A DNA stretch of 64,000 nt, taken from contig JAXMCI010000037.1 in assembly GCA_046349435.1 (NCBI GenBank), positions 1-64,000 on the forward strand, in the 5' to 3' direction. Shown here piece by piece: positions 9,398 to 17,609 of this stretch (within the stretch, counting starts at the first letter, position 1; every line of letters starts with the position of its first letter). The position numbers were made by a program, and so were the translations under genes. The stretch is from JAXMCI01 sp046349435 (lineage in GTDB: Bacteria; Pseudomonadota; Alphaproteobacteria; Dongiales; Dongiaceae). The notes under the pieces are model-generated. The model worked only from the letters and a program-made list of their open reading frames with translations. It was not told where the DNA came from and did not search any database.

Positions 9398-10969
9398 ATG
9401 CCCCGCCGCCCGCTCGCGCCCGCCTTTCTCGCGCCCGCCTTCCTCGCGCCCGCCTTCCTCGCGCTGGCCCTGCTCGCGCTGCCCGCCGCCGCGCAGGAGC
9501 ATGGCGGCCAGACCGGCAAGGCGGCGACCGCCGCCGCGGCCACCGAGCAGCTCCCGGCCGACAAGGTCGTCACGTCAGATCACGTCGTGCAGGTCGAGGG
9601 CCGGCCGCTCGCCTACCGCGCCACCGCCGGCTCGCTGGCGGCGGGCGAGGATGGCGGCGCGGAGGTGCGGCTGTTCTATGTCGCCTATCATCTGAAGGAC
9701 GCCAGGCCGGGCAGCCGGCCGGTCACCTTCGCCTTCAATGGCGGGCCGGGGGCGGCGGCGCTCTACCTGCAGCTCGGCGCGCTCGGGCCGCGGCGTCTCG
9801 TCTTCAATCCCGACGGCTCGATCGCCGCGCCGCAGGCGCAGCTCGCCGACAATCCGGAGACCTGGCTCGCCTTCACCGACCTCGTCTTCGTCGATCCGGT
9901 CGGCACCGGCTTCAGCCGCCCGGCCAAGGAGGACGACCGCAGCTACTGGGGCACCCGCAAGGACCTCGACACGCTGGCCCGCTTCATCCGGCTCTATCTC
10001 ACCCGCAACGACCTCTGGCTGGCGCCGAAGTACCTGGTGGGCGAGAGCTATGGCGGCTTCCGCGCCGCGGCGCTCGCCGACCTGCTGCCGTCCGACTACG
10101 GCATCCGCCTCGCCGGCGCGATCATGCTGTCGCCGGTGCTCGAGTTCTCGCTGATCGACGAGGACAGCTTCGCGGTGCTGCCCTGGGCGCTGCGCCTGCC
10201 GTCCTACGCCGCGGTCGCCGCCGCGCGCGGCCGCTCGGCCCTGCCGGCGCCGGCCCCGGGCACCGACCCGCGGGCGGCGCTCGGCGAGGTCGAGGGCTTC
10301 GCGCTCGGCGACTACCTCGTCGGCCCCGCGCAGGGCGATGCCCTGCCGCCGGCCCGCGCCGCCGCGCTGTGGCAGCGGCTCGCCGCCTATGCCGGCCTGC
10401 CGGCCGAGACGGTGGCGCGCGACCGCGGCCGGGTGCCGTCGCGCGAGTTCGCCAAGGCGCTGCTGCGCGACCGCGGCCGCGTGCTCAGCCCCTATGACGG
10501 CAGCTTCGACCTCGCCGATCCCAACCCCGCGAGCGCGGTGGCGCGCGGCGACGACCCGCTGCTGATGCTGGTCACCGCCGAGCTTTCGGCCGCCTTCAAC
10601 GCCTATCTGCGCGACGAGCTGAGGTTCGACTCCGACCTGCAGTACCAGGCGCTCAACCGCGAGGTGTCGCGGCGCTGGGACTGGCAGGCCGGCGGCGCCG
10701 GCCAGGGCTATCTCGGTGCCGCCGACGACCTCAAGCACGCGCTGACCGTGTCGCCGGGATTCCGCGTGCTGATCGCCCACGGCCTCTACGACCTGGTGAC
10801 GCCCTGGGCCACCTCGGCCTATGTCGTGCGCCAGATGCATCTCGATCCCGCGGCGCGCGCCCGGGTGACGCTCGCGACCTATCCGGCCGGCCACATGGTC
10901 TACACGCACGACGCGGCGCGGACCGCCTTCTGGCGCGACGCCGCCGCGTTCTATCGGGCGGCGCCGTAG
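9398..10969 (+). CDS. Secreted S10 family serine carboxypeptidase-like protein
   Basis: 523 residues. A signal peptide ending LPAAAQ is followed by an alpha/beta-hydrolase carboxypeptidase. FAFNGGPGAAALYLQ is the oxyanion region, GESYGGFR carries the nucleophile Ser, HGLYDLVTP the Asp and YPAGHMVYTH the His. DPVGTGFSRP is also diagnostic for bacterial S10 enzymes. These remove C-terminal residues or act as acyl-transfer enzymes in the periplasm. Start ATG 9398 gives the signal peptide directly. The signal h-region contains a 15-bp tandem triplication (see next entry). Divergent from matB and convergent with the next gene. Confidence 0.9.
   Translation: MPRRPLAPAFLAPAFLAPAFLALALLALPAAAQEHGGQTGKAATAAAATEQLPADKVVTSDHVVQVEGRPLAYRATAGSLAAGEDGGAEVRLFYVAYHLKDARPGSRPVTFAFNGGPGAAALYLQLGALGPRRLVFNPDGSIAAPQAQLADNPETWLAFTDLVFVDPVGTGFSRPAKEDDRSYWGTRKDLDTLARFIRLYLTRNDLWLAPKYLVGESYGGFRAAALADLLPSDYGIRLAGAIMLSPVLEFSLIDEDSFAVLPWALRLPSYAAVAAARGRSALPAPAPGTDPRAALGEVEGFALGDYLVGPAQGDALPPARAAALWQRLAAYAGLPAETVARDRGRVPSREFAKALLRDRGRVLSPYDGSFDLADPNPASAVARGDDPLLMLVTAELSAAFNAYLRDELRFDSDLQYQALNREVSRRWDWQAGGAGQGYLGAADDLKHALTVSPGFRVLIAHGLYDLVTPWATSAYVVRQMHLDPAARARVTLATYPAGHMVYTHDAARTAFWRDAAAFYRAAP
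9416..9460 (+). repeat. 15-bp tandem repeat x3 inside a signal peptide
   Basis: Three consecutive units of GCGCCCGCCTTYCTC encode (A-P-A-F-L)x3 in the hydrophobic core of the S10 peptidase signal peptide. The first unit differs from the others by one base. Copy number could change by slippage without shifting the frame. Confidence 0.9.
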
Positions 10970-10976
10970 GATCGAC

Positions 10977-11714
10977 TCAGCCGCCGTCGATCACGGCCTC
11001 GGGGATGCTGTAGCGCTCGCCGTCGCCGATGGTGACCGACCATTCGTCGCCCTGCTTCGCGGCCTTCACCGCCAGGCCCGGCGGCTCGGCGAGCGTCACG
11101 CGCTCGCCGGCGAAGCGCAGCACCCGCGTCGTCCCGTCCGGCGCGGTCAGGTGGACCTCGGCGTTGCCCGGCCCGCCGCGGATCACCCCGAAGGCGCAGG
11201 TCGACCACGCGGCCGTGCCGGCGGCGCAGCGCACCTCGCCGGTGGCGTGGTACGGCGTCCCCGCCACCTTGGCATCCTGCGGCGCGGGCGTCCCGGCCGG
11301 GCCGCCGGCGATCGCCACGGTCAGGCTGTAGCGCGACGTCTCGTTGCGGCGCGCGGCATTGCGCATCAGGTAGACGCGGACCCGGTAGTCGCCGTTCCGC
11401 GGCAGCGTCCCGGTCCAGCTGCTGCCGCCGGTCGAGCCGACGAACAGCGCCTCCTCGGAGCGAGGCGGCAGCAGGTTGAAATAGGTCGACGGGTTGCCGG
11501 CCTCCAGGGTGACGCGCATCGTCTGGCCGGCGCGGGCGCCCAGCGGGTAGTCGACGCTGTCGTAGCCGCGGACCGACCCCTCGAGGGTGGCCGAGCTCGC
11601 ACCCGGCTTGAAGCCGACCCGGACCGTACGGATCGCGTCCGCCGCCGGGGCCGGCACCGCGCCGGCGGCGAGGACGCACGCCGCCAGCGCGAGCCCGAGC
11701 GATCGCAGCGACAT
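10977..11714 (-). CDS. Secreted protein with PliG-like (g-type lysozyme inhibitor) domain
   Basis: 245 residues with a signal peptide ending PAPAADA. Residues about 28-135 resemble the periplasmic inhibitor of g-type lysozyme family: VGFKPGASSATLEGSVRGYD, AGQTMRVTLE, YFNLLPP, GTLPRNGDYRVRVYLMRNAA and RRNETSRYSLTVAI. The C-terminal 110 residues hold two Cys (CAAGTAAWSTC) and look like a second small beta domain that I do not recognise. The family match is from remembered pattern (E. coli PliG/YcgK-type), so inhibitor activity is inferred. It follows the 12312 gene by 37 bp and is probably in its operon. Confidence 0.7.
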   Translation of the reverse strand: MSLRSLGLALAACVLAAGAVPAPAADAIRTVRVGFKPGASSATLEGSVRGYDSVDYPLGARAGQTMRVTLEAGNPSTYFNLLPPRSEEALFVGSTGGSSWTGTLPRNGDYRVRVYLMRNAARRNETSRYSLTVAIAGGPAGTPAPQDAKVAGTPYHATGEVRCAAGTAAWSTCAFGVIRGGPGNAEVHLTAPDGTTRVLRFAGERVTLAEPPGLAVKAAKQGDEWSVTIGDGERYSIPEAVIDGG

Positions 11715-11751
11715 CGTATCGTCTCCGGATCGAGGCGCCGTCTCCGGCCGG

Positions 11752-12312
11752 CTATGGCCGGCCGGTCACCACCACTCTCTGGAAGACGCGCTGGCCGTCG
11801 AACAGGCAGTTGAAGGTCGTCACCTGGGTACCCTCGGGCGGCGACTGGCCGGGCACCACGTACTGGCCGTTGTCCCGCTCCACCGGCAGGGTCAGGATGT
11901 AGACCGGCCGCGTGTTCAGCAGCCCCGCCGCCTCGCCCTGGCAGTACTTCGCCATCTCGGACTCGGCCACCGGCTTGCCCGGCCCGCTCGCCTGCGAGCC
12001 GCCCTGCGGCGTGCCGGTGACGACGACCTTGAGGAACTCGCGCCGGCTGTTGAAGCGGCACTGGAACGTCGTCACGTCCGACCCGTCCCGCGGCGACTGG
12101 CCGGGGACGATGTACTTGTCGCCGTCCCGCTCGACCGGCAGCGTCAGGACGTTGTTCGGCCGGGTGCCGAGCATCGCGGCCGCCTTGCCCTGGCAGTATT
12201 TCGGCATGTCGCCCTGGGAGATCTTCTCGCTGGCGAGGGCCGGATGGCCGGCCAGCAGGGCCGCCGCCCCGAGCCCGAGGGCGATGGAGAGCGCAGGCAG
12301 CAGCTTCGTCAT
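11752..12312 (-). CDS. Secreted protein made of two tandem copies of a ~65-residue Cys domain
   Basis: 186 residues. A signal peptide ends near HPALAS. Two homologous halves follow: MPKYCQGKAAAMLGTRPNN...LTLPVERDGDKYIVPGQSP...TTFQCRFNSRREF and MAKYCQGEAAGLLNTRPVY...LTLPVERDNGQYVVPGQSP...TTFNCLFDGQRVF. Each half keeps two Cys about 45 residues apart, suggesting one disulphide per half in the periplasm. The unit resembles small secreted domains found alone in many alphaproteobacteria; function unknown. An ATTCTCATTGG box lies about 85 bp upstream, shared with the next secreted gene. Confidence 0.75.
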   Translation of the reverse strand: MTKLLPALSIALGLGAAALLAGHPALASEKISQGDMPKYCQGKAAAMLGTRPNNVLTLPVERDGDKYIVPGQSPRDGSDVTTFQCRFNSRREFLKVVVTGTPQGGSQASGPGKPVAESEMAKYCQGEAAGLLNTRPVYILTLPVERDNGQYVVPGQSPPEGTQVTTFNCLFDGQRVFQRVVVTGRP

Positions 12313-12370
12313 GAGGTCCCTCGTGTGGCTGTGGCGGCGCGGCAGGCGCAGCCGGCTCGTGCCCGAGCCG

Positions 12371-12407
12371 ACGCTATCGAGCGGTCCGCGGCCGATCCAA
12401 TGAGAAT
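12371..12407 (-). promoter_or_regulatory. Shared upstream box, copy 1 (ATTCTCATTGG ... TAGCGT)
   Basis: On the minus strand ATTCTCATTGG is followed after 19-20 bp by TAGCGT. The same two elements with identical spacing occur upstream of the 13345 gene (13404-13440). The spacing would fit TTGGAT-N18-TAGCGT as a sigma70-like promoter, or an activator site. It lies 59-95 bp before the ATG of the two-repeat secreted gene. Confidence 0.5.
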
Positions 12408-12475
12408 TCTTCCCGCCGGATGAGCGGGATTCAGCGCGGCGCGCCGGCCCCCGCGCCCGGCCCGCACGCGCCGGG

Positions 12476-13345
12476 CTAGTTGCCGCCGTCGCTGCCGGTG
12501 AAGGAGACCTCGGCGACCTCGCCGTTCTTGACGAGGCACCGCCATGGCGCCCGCTCCGGCCCGACGCCGATCACCACCGTGTTGTTGGCTTCCGCCGTGT
12601 CGGTGCTCAGCACCTTGAGGTCGGGGTTGCTCGTCTCCCGCGAGACCGCCTCCAGGCAGGCCTGCTCGTCCGGCGCCGGCACATGGCTGACGACCGCCGC
12701 GGGCGCGCCCTCGTCGCGGCAATTGGGATGCTCGTGGATGTCGCTGGCGTCGACCACCCGCTCGTCCGCGTTGGTCAGCTGGATGCATTGCCGGGTGCGG
12801 GAGTTCCAGTAGATGCCGTAGGTCGTCTGGCCCGAGGCGATGCTGTCGACCTGCCGGAAGCCGCGCGCGGCGAGCGTGTCCGCGGCCTTGGCCGAGGCCA
12901 TGCCGCCGAGATCGGAGATCTTCGCCGGCGCGGCGGCGGCCCCGGTGATCTCGAAGGTGATCTGGAACGTGCAGGTCTCGTTGCGGCGGGCGGCGTTGCG
13001 ATGGAGATAGACCTGCGCCCGGTAGTTGCCGGCGGCGGGCAGCGTGCCGGCGAACGCGTTGCCGGCGCTCGCGCCGATGTGGATCGCCGCGCTGCCGCCG
13101 CCCGGCGGATAGAGGTTGAAATAGCAGGACTTGTTGTCGGGCGCGAAGGTCACCGACATGGCTTGCCCGGCGCCGGCCCGCAGCGTGTAGTCGATCGAGT
13201 CCTCGCCCTTGATCCGGCCCGAGAGGGTGGCCGCGCTGGTGCCGGCCTTGAAGCGGACCGCCTCGGTCTTGTGCGCGGCCAGGGCGGGCAGGGCGGCCAG
13301 CGCGCAGACCGCAACGACGGCACGGAGCAGGCGGGAGGGCTTCAC
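12476..13345 (-). CDS. Secreted protein: PliG-like domain plus two small Cys-containing domains
   Basis: 289 residues from GTG 13345, chosen for the CCAGGAGGATC ribosome site just upstream and the signal peptide (VKPSRLLRAVVAVCALAALP...) it yields. The PliG-like domain (about 25-130) shares FKAGTSAATLSGRIKGEDS, GTLPAAGNYRAQVYLHRNAA and RRNETCTFQ with the 11714 gene. A middle domain, about 145-205, reads AADTLAARGFRQVDSI and CIQLTNADERVVDASDI; a C-terminal domain, about 225-289, reads ACLEAVSRETSNPDLKV and CLVKNGEVAEVSF. The last two resemble small periplasmic domains common in alphaproteobacteria. Function unknown; a periplasmic binding or inhibitor role is inferred. Confidence 0.72.
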   Translation of the reverse strand: MKPSRLLRAVVAVCALAALPALAAHKTEAVRFKAGTSAATLSGRIKGEDSIDYTLRAGAGQAMSVTFAPDNKSCYFNLYPPGGGSAAIHIGASAGNAFAGTLPAAGNYRAQVYLHRNAARRNETCTFQITFEITGAAAAPAKISDLGGMASAKAADTLAARGFRQVDSIASGQTTYGIYWNSRTRQCIQLTNADERVVDASDIHEHPNCRDEGAPAAVVSHVPAPDEQACLEAVSRETSNPDLKVLSTDTAEANNTVVIGVGPERAPWRCLVKNGEVAEVSFTGSDGGN

Positions 13346-13401
13346 GGCGGGATCCTCCTGGAGGGATGGCGAGGCGCCGGCGACGGCACCGCAGCGGGCC
13401 G

Positions 13402-14460
13402 TCACGCTAGCGGCGCGGCGCGGCCCGAGCCAATGAGAATAGTTGCGGCCGGCTGAACGCCATTCATCGGCGCCGCCGGCCTATCCGGCCCGCCGCCGCG
13501 GCGCGTCGCGGCCCGCCGGCGCGGCGATGGCGGCGTCAGCGTGGCGATCCCGCGGGGTCCGGCGGCGTCCGGCTCCGGCGCCCGGCCCTGCAGCTCGGCG
13601 CGGAACCAGTCGGCGAAGCGCCCGCAGCGCCGGCTCGCGGCGCCAGGCGCTCTTGATGCAGAGATAATAGTCCTCGTTGTCGGCAGCGCGGCCGGGAAGC
13701 AGCGCCGCAGCCGCCCGGCCCTGATCTCGCCCTCGACCAGGAAGTCGGGGACCAGCGCGATGCCGAGCCCGGCCAGCGCCATGTCCCGGGCCAGCACGTA
13801 GTGCGAGCATTGCAGCCAGCGCCCGGTGAAGATGCGCTCGAGCGCGACGCCGGCCAGCTCGCAATAGGAGCGCCAGTCCGCGCCCAGCGCGGCCGGCGCG
13901 ATGTCGGTGGTGATGAGCGGCAGCCGGCCCGGCGCCGGCCCGTCCCCGCCGGGCGCGTGCACCGGAACCAGCAGCTCGCGCCGCATCTGCAGCGACCAGA
14001 AGCCGGGCACCGTCGGCAGGGTGGTGACGAAGGCGTCGGCGACGCGATCGGTCAGCTCCGGGTCCTGCGCATACATCCGGAGCTGCAGGTCGATGCCGGG
14101 CTGCTGCGCGACGAAGCGGCCGAGGCGGCCGATCAGCCAGCCCGGCGCGAAGCTGCTGCAGACGGCGAGGCGGACCGTCGCCCGGCCGGCCCCGACGACC
14201 TGCGCCACCGACAGGTCGATCTCCCGGAAGGCGGCCTGCAGCCGCTCGGCGAGCTGCGTTCCCGCCTCGGTCAGCGCCACCGACCCGCCCTTCTGCAGGT
14301 AGAGCGTCTCGCCCAGCTCCTGCGCCAGGCGCCGCAGCTGGTGGCTGACCGCGCTCTGGGTGACGCCGAGCTCCTCGGCCGCCCCGGCGAAGGAGCGGCG
14401 CCGGGCCAGCGCCTCGAACGCCTGCAGCCCGCGGAAGCTGTATCGTGCCGACTGCTTCAT
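13402..14460 (-). CDS. LysR-type transcriptional regulator with two compensating frameshifts
   Basis: ATG 14460 begins MKQSARYSFRGLQAFEALAR, then a winged helix-turn-helix (FAGAAEELGVTQSAVSHQLR) as in GcvA/AmpR-like regulators. The effector domain is normal up to RCFPAALP. Near 13690 the conserved text moves to another frame (DNEDYYLCIKSAWRREPAL) and near 13625 it returns (FADWFRAEL). One lost C in a CCC run and one gained C repair it. The residual tail to the stop at 13402 runs about 45 residues past the usual end and overlaps the shared regulatory box at 13404-13440, so the true stop may lie earlier. Target genes unknown. Confidence 0.78.
   Translation of the reverse strand: MKQSARYSFRGLQAFEALARRRSFAGAAEELGVTQSAVSHQLRRLAQELGETLYLQKGGSVALTEAGTQLAERLQAAFREIDLSVAQVVGAGRATVRLAVCSSFAPGWLIGRLGRFVAQQPGIDLQLRMYAQDPELTDRVADAFVTTLPTVPGFWSLQMRRELLVPVHAPGGDGPAPGRLPLITTDIAPAALGADWRSYCELAGVALERIFTGRWLQCSHYVLARDMALAGLGIALVPDFLVEGEIRAGRLRRCFPAALPTTRTIISASRAPGAASRRCGRFADWFRAELQGRAPEPDAAGPRGIATLTPPSPRRRAATRRGGGPDRPAAPMNGVQPAATILIGSGRAAPLA
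13404..13440 (-). promoter_or_regulatory. Shared upstream box, copy 2 (ATTCTCATTGG ... TAGCGT)
   Basis: ATTCTCATTGG (minus strand, 13440-13430) followed by TAGCGT with the same 26-bp start-to-start distance as at 12371-12407. It lies 58-95 bp upstream of the GTG of the 289-residue secreted protein. Two exact 11-bp matches at equal distances from related genes suggest common control. Confidence 0.5.
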
Positions 14461-14661
14461 CGCGACCCCGTCGCTGCCTGTCGCCGGCCCGGCCGGGCTG
14501 CGGCTCCCCGGCCGGCGCAGCGAACGATTATGGCCACGGCGGCACCGATCCCGCCAGCTTTGCCGTGCGCCGCCGCCGGCCGCTCTGCTTGACCTCGTCC
14601 CGGGCGTGGCCGACACTGGCGGCTGCGGGGCAGGACGCCTCGCCCAGGAGAGGAGGTGGAG

Positions 14662-14835
14662 ATGCGCTACCTCACGATGCTGACTCTCGCCGCCGCCCTG
14701 CTGCTCGCCGCCGTTTCGGCGAGCCAGGCCTGCGGCTTCAACCAATCGGCCAGCACGGGCTCCAGCACGACCACGGCGGACAATGGCGGCACCCCGCCGC
14801 CCCCGCCGCCGGCCTCGTCGACGACAGGCAGCTGA
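14662..14835 (+). CDS. Small secreted peptide, 57 residues
   Basis: ATG 14662 follows an AGGAGGTGGAG ribosome site at ideal distance. The product has a clear signal peptide (MRYLTMLTLAAALLLAAVSA, cleavage near SQA-CG), one Cys (CGFNQSAS), a Ser/Thr stretch, a PPPPPP run and a short tail ASSTTGS. It could be a small lipoprotein-like or periplasmic peptide; the Cys is not in a perfect lipobox. Followed by a hairpin at 14847-14869 and a strong terminator. Family not recognised. Confidence 0.7.
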   Translation: MRYLTMLTLAAALLLAAVSASQACGFNQSASTGSSTTTADNGGTPPPPPPASSTTGS

Positions 14836-14889
14836 GCCGACCTTCGGGAGCCGCCCTCGCGGCGGCTCCTCATGCCTCCCTTGCCGACT

Positions 14890-14925
14890 GCCCGCCGGGT
14901 TCCGCCCGGCGGGCCTTGTCGTTTT
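14890..14925 (+). terminator. Rho-independent terminator
   Basis: Perfect 10-bp stem GCCCGCCGGG / CCCGGCGGGC with a 5-nt loop, followed by CTTGTCGTTTT. A second perfect 9-bp stem GGAGCCGCC / GGCGGCTCC lies just before it (14847-14869) without a T run. Both fall between the small secreted peptide and the next hydrolase. Confidence 0.75.
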
Positions 14926-14950
14926 GCCCCGACCCGGACGGAGCCGTTCC

Positions 14951-15622
14951 ATGGGACGCAGCATCGAGCTCGAGGCCGCCGACGGCCACCGCCTCGCCGC
15001 CTACGTCGCCGAGCCTGCGGGCGCGATCCGCGGCGGGCTGGTGGTGATCCAGGAGATCTTCGGCGTCAACCGCCACATCCGCTCCGTCGCCGACGACTAT
15101 GCCGGCCAGGGCTTCGTCGCGATCGCCCCGGCGCTGTTCGACCGCGTCGAGCGCGGCGTCGACTGGGACTATTCGCCCGGCTCGATCGCCAGGGGGCGCG
15201 AGATCGCCGGCCAGATCGTGCCGGACGCCGCCCTGACCGACGTCGCCGCGGCGCTCGACTGGGCCAAGACCAACGCGCCCGGCAGGAGCGGCGTGATCGG
15301 CTACTGCATGGGCGGGCTGCTCGCCTGGCTCGCCGCCACGCGGCTGCATCCGGCGGCCGCCGTCTCGTACTATGGCGGGCAGATCGGCAAGTACGCCGGG
15401 GAGCGGCCGCGCTGCCCGGCGATCTTCCATTTCGGCGAGCAGGACCAGCACATCCCGCTCGCCGACGTGCGCAGGCTGCAGGACGCCCACCCCGACCTCT
15501 CGGTCTTCCTCTACCCGGCCGGGCACGGCTTCAACTGCGACGAGCGGGCGTCCTGGGACGCCGAATCGGCGCGGCTCGCCCGGCTGCGCTCGATCGACTT
15601 CCTGCGCAAGTACCTGAGCTGA
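14951..15622 (+). CDS. Dienelactone hydrolase family protein (cytosolic)
   Basis: 223 residues. Alpha/beta hydrolase with the DLH Cys-Asp-His triad: Cys in GYCMGGLL, Asp in GEQDQHIP and His in PAGHGFNCDER. The N-terminal QEIFGVNRHIR is also typical. No signal peptide is present. Carboxymethylenebutenolidase is the founding activity, but most homologues have unknown substrates. Start ATG 14951. It faces a paralogue on the other strand (15639-16406) that is exported. Confidence 0.88.
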   Translation: MGRSIELEAADGHRLAAYVAEPAGAIRGGLVVIQEIFGVNRHIRSVADDYAGQGFVAIAPALFDRVERGVDWDYSPGSIARGREIAGQIVPDAALTDVAAALDWAKTNAPGRSGVIGYCMGGLLAWLAATRLHPAAAVSYYGGQIGKYAGERPRCPAIFHFGEQDQHIPLADVRRLQDAHPDLSVFLYPAGHGFNCDERASWDAESARLARLRSIDFLRKYLS

Positions 15623-15638
15623 GGCGGGCGGCGCGCCG

Positions 15639-16406
15639 CTACCCCAGGTTGGCCCTGAGGAAGGCCAGCGTCCGGGTCCAGGCGAGCTGGGCCTGCGCCG
15701 GGTCGTAGCTCGGGCCGGTCGGATTGGCGAAGGCGTGGTTGGCCGGATAGCTGTAGTCCTCGAGCCTCTTGCCGGCCTTCTTCATCTCGGCCTCGAAGCC
15801 GGCCACCATCTTCGGGTTGACGAACTGGTCCTTGCTGCCGAACTGGCCGAGCACCGGCCCCTTGAGCGCGGCCAGCTCGGCGGCCGGCTGGGTCACCGGG
15901 CCGTAATAGATCACGGTCGCGTCGACCGGCGTGGCGAGCGAGGCCTTCAGCGACCAGCCGCCGCCCATGCACCAGCCCATGGTGGCGACCTTGCCGGTGC
16001 TGCGCGGGTCCTTCTTCAGCCACTCGATCCAGGCGAGCAGGGTCTGCAGCGCCTTGCCCGGGTCGATCCCCTGCATGTAGCTCTGCGCCGAGTCCTGGTC
16101 CTTGGCGACCTTGCCCTCGTAGAGGTCGCAGGCCACCGCCAGGAATCCCTCCCTGGCGAGCTCGGCCGCCATCGCCTTCATGTTGTCGTCGAGGCCCCAC
16201 CATTGGTGGATCAGCAGGACCGCGGGCGCCGGCGTCTTCGCCGGCACGGCGAGCGCGCCCTTCTCGGTGCGCCCGTCGGCCGTGGTCACGCTGGCCGTCT
16301 CGGTCGAATCGGCCGCCGCGGCACGGCGTGCCGGGTCGGCGAAGAGCGCCACCAGCGGCGCGGCGGCAAGGCCGGTGAGCAGGGAGCGGCGGGCGAGGTC
16401 GTTCAT
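15639..16406 (-). CDS. Dienelactone hydrolase family protein, probably exported
   Basis: 255 residues. The N-terminus MNDLARRSLLTGLAAAPLVA has a twin-arginine and hydrophobic stretch, suggesting Tat export. The hydrolase part has HQWWGLDDNMK, nucleophile Cys in MGWCMGGGWS, Asp in GSKDQFVN and His in YPANHAFANP. Its ATG overlaps the queG stop (ATGA, 16403-16406), so translation is coupled to queG, although the activity is unrelated to queuosine. GGAGGA lies upstream. Substrate unknown. Confidence 0.88.
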   Translation of the reverse strand: MNDLARRSLLTGLAAAPLVALFADPARRAAAADSTETASVTTADGRTEKGALAVPAKTPAPAVLLIHQWWGLDDNMKAMAAELAREGFLAVACDLYEGKVAKDQDSAQSYMQGIDPGKALQTLLAWIEWLKKDPRSTGKVATMGWCMGGGWSLKASLATPVDATVIYYGPVTQPAAELAALKGPVLGQFGSKDQFVNPKMVAGFEAEMKKAGKRLEDYSYPANHAFANPTGPSYDPAQAQLAWTRTLAFLRANLG

Positions 16407-17599
16407 GACGTCTCCTCCGGATGGACATCGCTGCCGCAAATCATGGCGTCGCCCGCCCCCTGCTCGCCAGGGCCTCGCGCAAACGTGAGGCGCCACTCCG
16501 CGGCCACGTCAGGATCGGTCTCGTCCGGCACGTGGCTGGCGCGCAGCGCCGCCAGGCGCTGCGGCGAGGCCAGCCGCGCCAGCGCCCAGACCGCGGCGCC
16601 GCGGACCAGCGCCGCGCCGTCCGCCAGCCGCGCCTCGACCGCCGGCAGCGCCGACGGATCGCCGCTGTTGCCGAGCGCGATCAGCACGTTGCGCAGGAAG
16701 CGGTCGCGGCCGATGCGCTTGACCGGCGAGCCGGCGAAGACCTGGCGGAAGCCGGCATCGTCGAGCGCGGCGAGGTCGGCCAGAAGCGGCGCGGTCAGCT
16801 CGACGCGCGGCAGGAACGCCGCCTCGCGGCTGCGCGCCGCGAACTTGTTCCACGGGCACACGGCGAGGCAGTCGTCGCAGCCATAGATGCGGTTGCCGAG
16901 CGGCGCGCGGAACTCGACCGGGATCGGGCCCTTGTGCTCGATCGTCAGGTAGGAGAGGCAGCGCCGGGCGTCGAGCTGGTAGGGCGCCGGGAACGCCGCG
17001 GTCGGGCAGATCTCGAGGCAGGCGCGGCAGCGGCCGCAGCGGTCGGCCTCCGGCGCGTCGGGCGGCAGCTCGAGGTCGGTGAAGACCTCGCCGAGCAGCA
17101 GCCAGGAGCCGAACTCGCGCGACACCAGGTTGGTGTGCTTGCCCTGCCAGCCGAGCCCGGCGCGCTCGGCGAGCGGCTTCTCCATGACCGGCGCGGTGTC
17201 GACGAAGACCTTCACCGCGGCGCCGCTCTCGCGCTGCAGCCAGCCGGCGAGCTGCTTGAGGCGCGGCTTGACCACGTCGTGGTAGTCGCGGCCCTGGGCA
17301 TAGACCGAGACGGTGCCGCGGTCGCGCCGCGCCAGCGCCTGCAGCGGGTCCCCGGCCGGGCCGTAATTGACCCCGAGCGCGATCGCCGTGCGCACCGCCG
17401 GCCACAGCGCCCGGGGATCGCGGCGCCACGCCGCCTTCTCTTCCATCCAGCCCATGCCGCCATGCCGGCCGGCGGCGAGGAACGCGTCCAGCCGCGCCCC
17501 GGCCGCGCCCGGCTCGGGCGCGACGAAGCCGACCGCGTCGAAGCCGAGCCGCGCCGCTTCGGCGCGGATCGCCGCCTTGAGGGCGGCGGCGTCCTTCAT
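16403..17599 (-). CDS. queG: Epoxyqueuosine reductase QueG
   Basis: 398 residues. Cobalamin- and Fe-S-dependent enzyme that makes the last step of queuosine synthesis on tRNA. Catalytic Asp134 is in VDTAPV. Two 4Fe-4S ferredoxin-type motifs are C188/C191/C194 with C248, and C198 with C241/C244. A C-terminal HEAT-like region (about 305-365) matches the family. It follows queF by 10 bp, in a leftward queA-tgt-queF-queG run. The cobalamin it needs fits with cobST at the window start. Confidence 0.95.
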   Translation of the reverse strand: MKDAAALKAAIRAEAARLGFDAVGFVAPEPGAAGARLDAFLAAGRHGGMGWMEEKAAWRRDPRALWPAVRTAIALGVNYGPAGDPLQALARRDRGTVSVYAQGRDYHDVVKPRLKQLAGWLQRESGAAVKVFVDTAPVMEKPLAERAGLGWQGKHTNLVSREFGSWLLLGEVFTDLELPPDAPEADRCGRCRACLEICPTAAFPAPYQLDARRCLSYLTIEHKGPIPVEFRAPLGNRIYGCDDCLAVCPWNKFAARSREAAFLPRVELTAPLLADLAALDDAGFRQVFAGSPVKRIGRDRFLRNVLIALGNSGDPSALPAVEARLADGAALVRGAAVWALARLASPQRLAALRASHVPDETDPDVAAEWRLTFARGPGEQGAGDAMICGSDVHPEETS

Positions 17600-17609
17600 T
17601 GCGGCTGGC

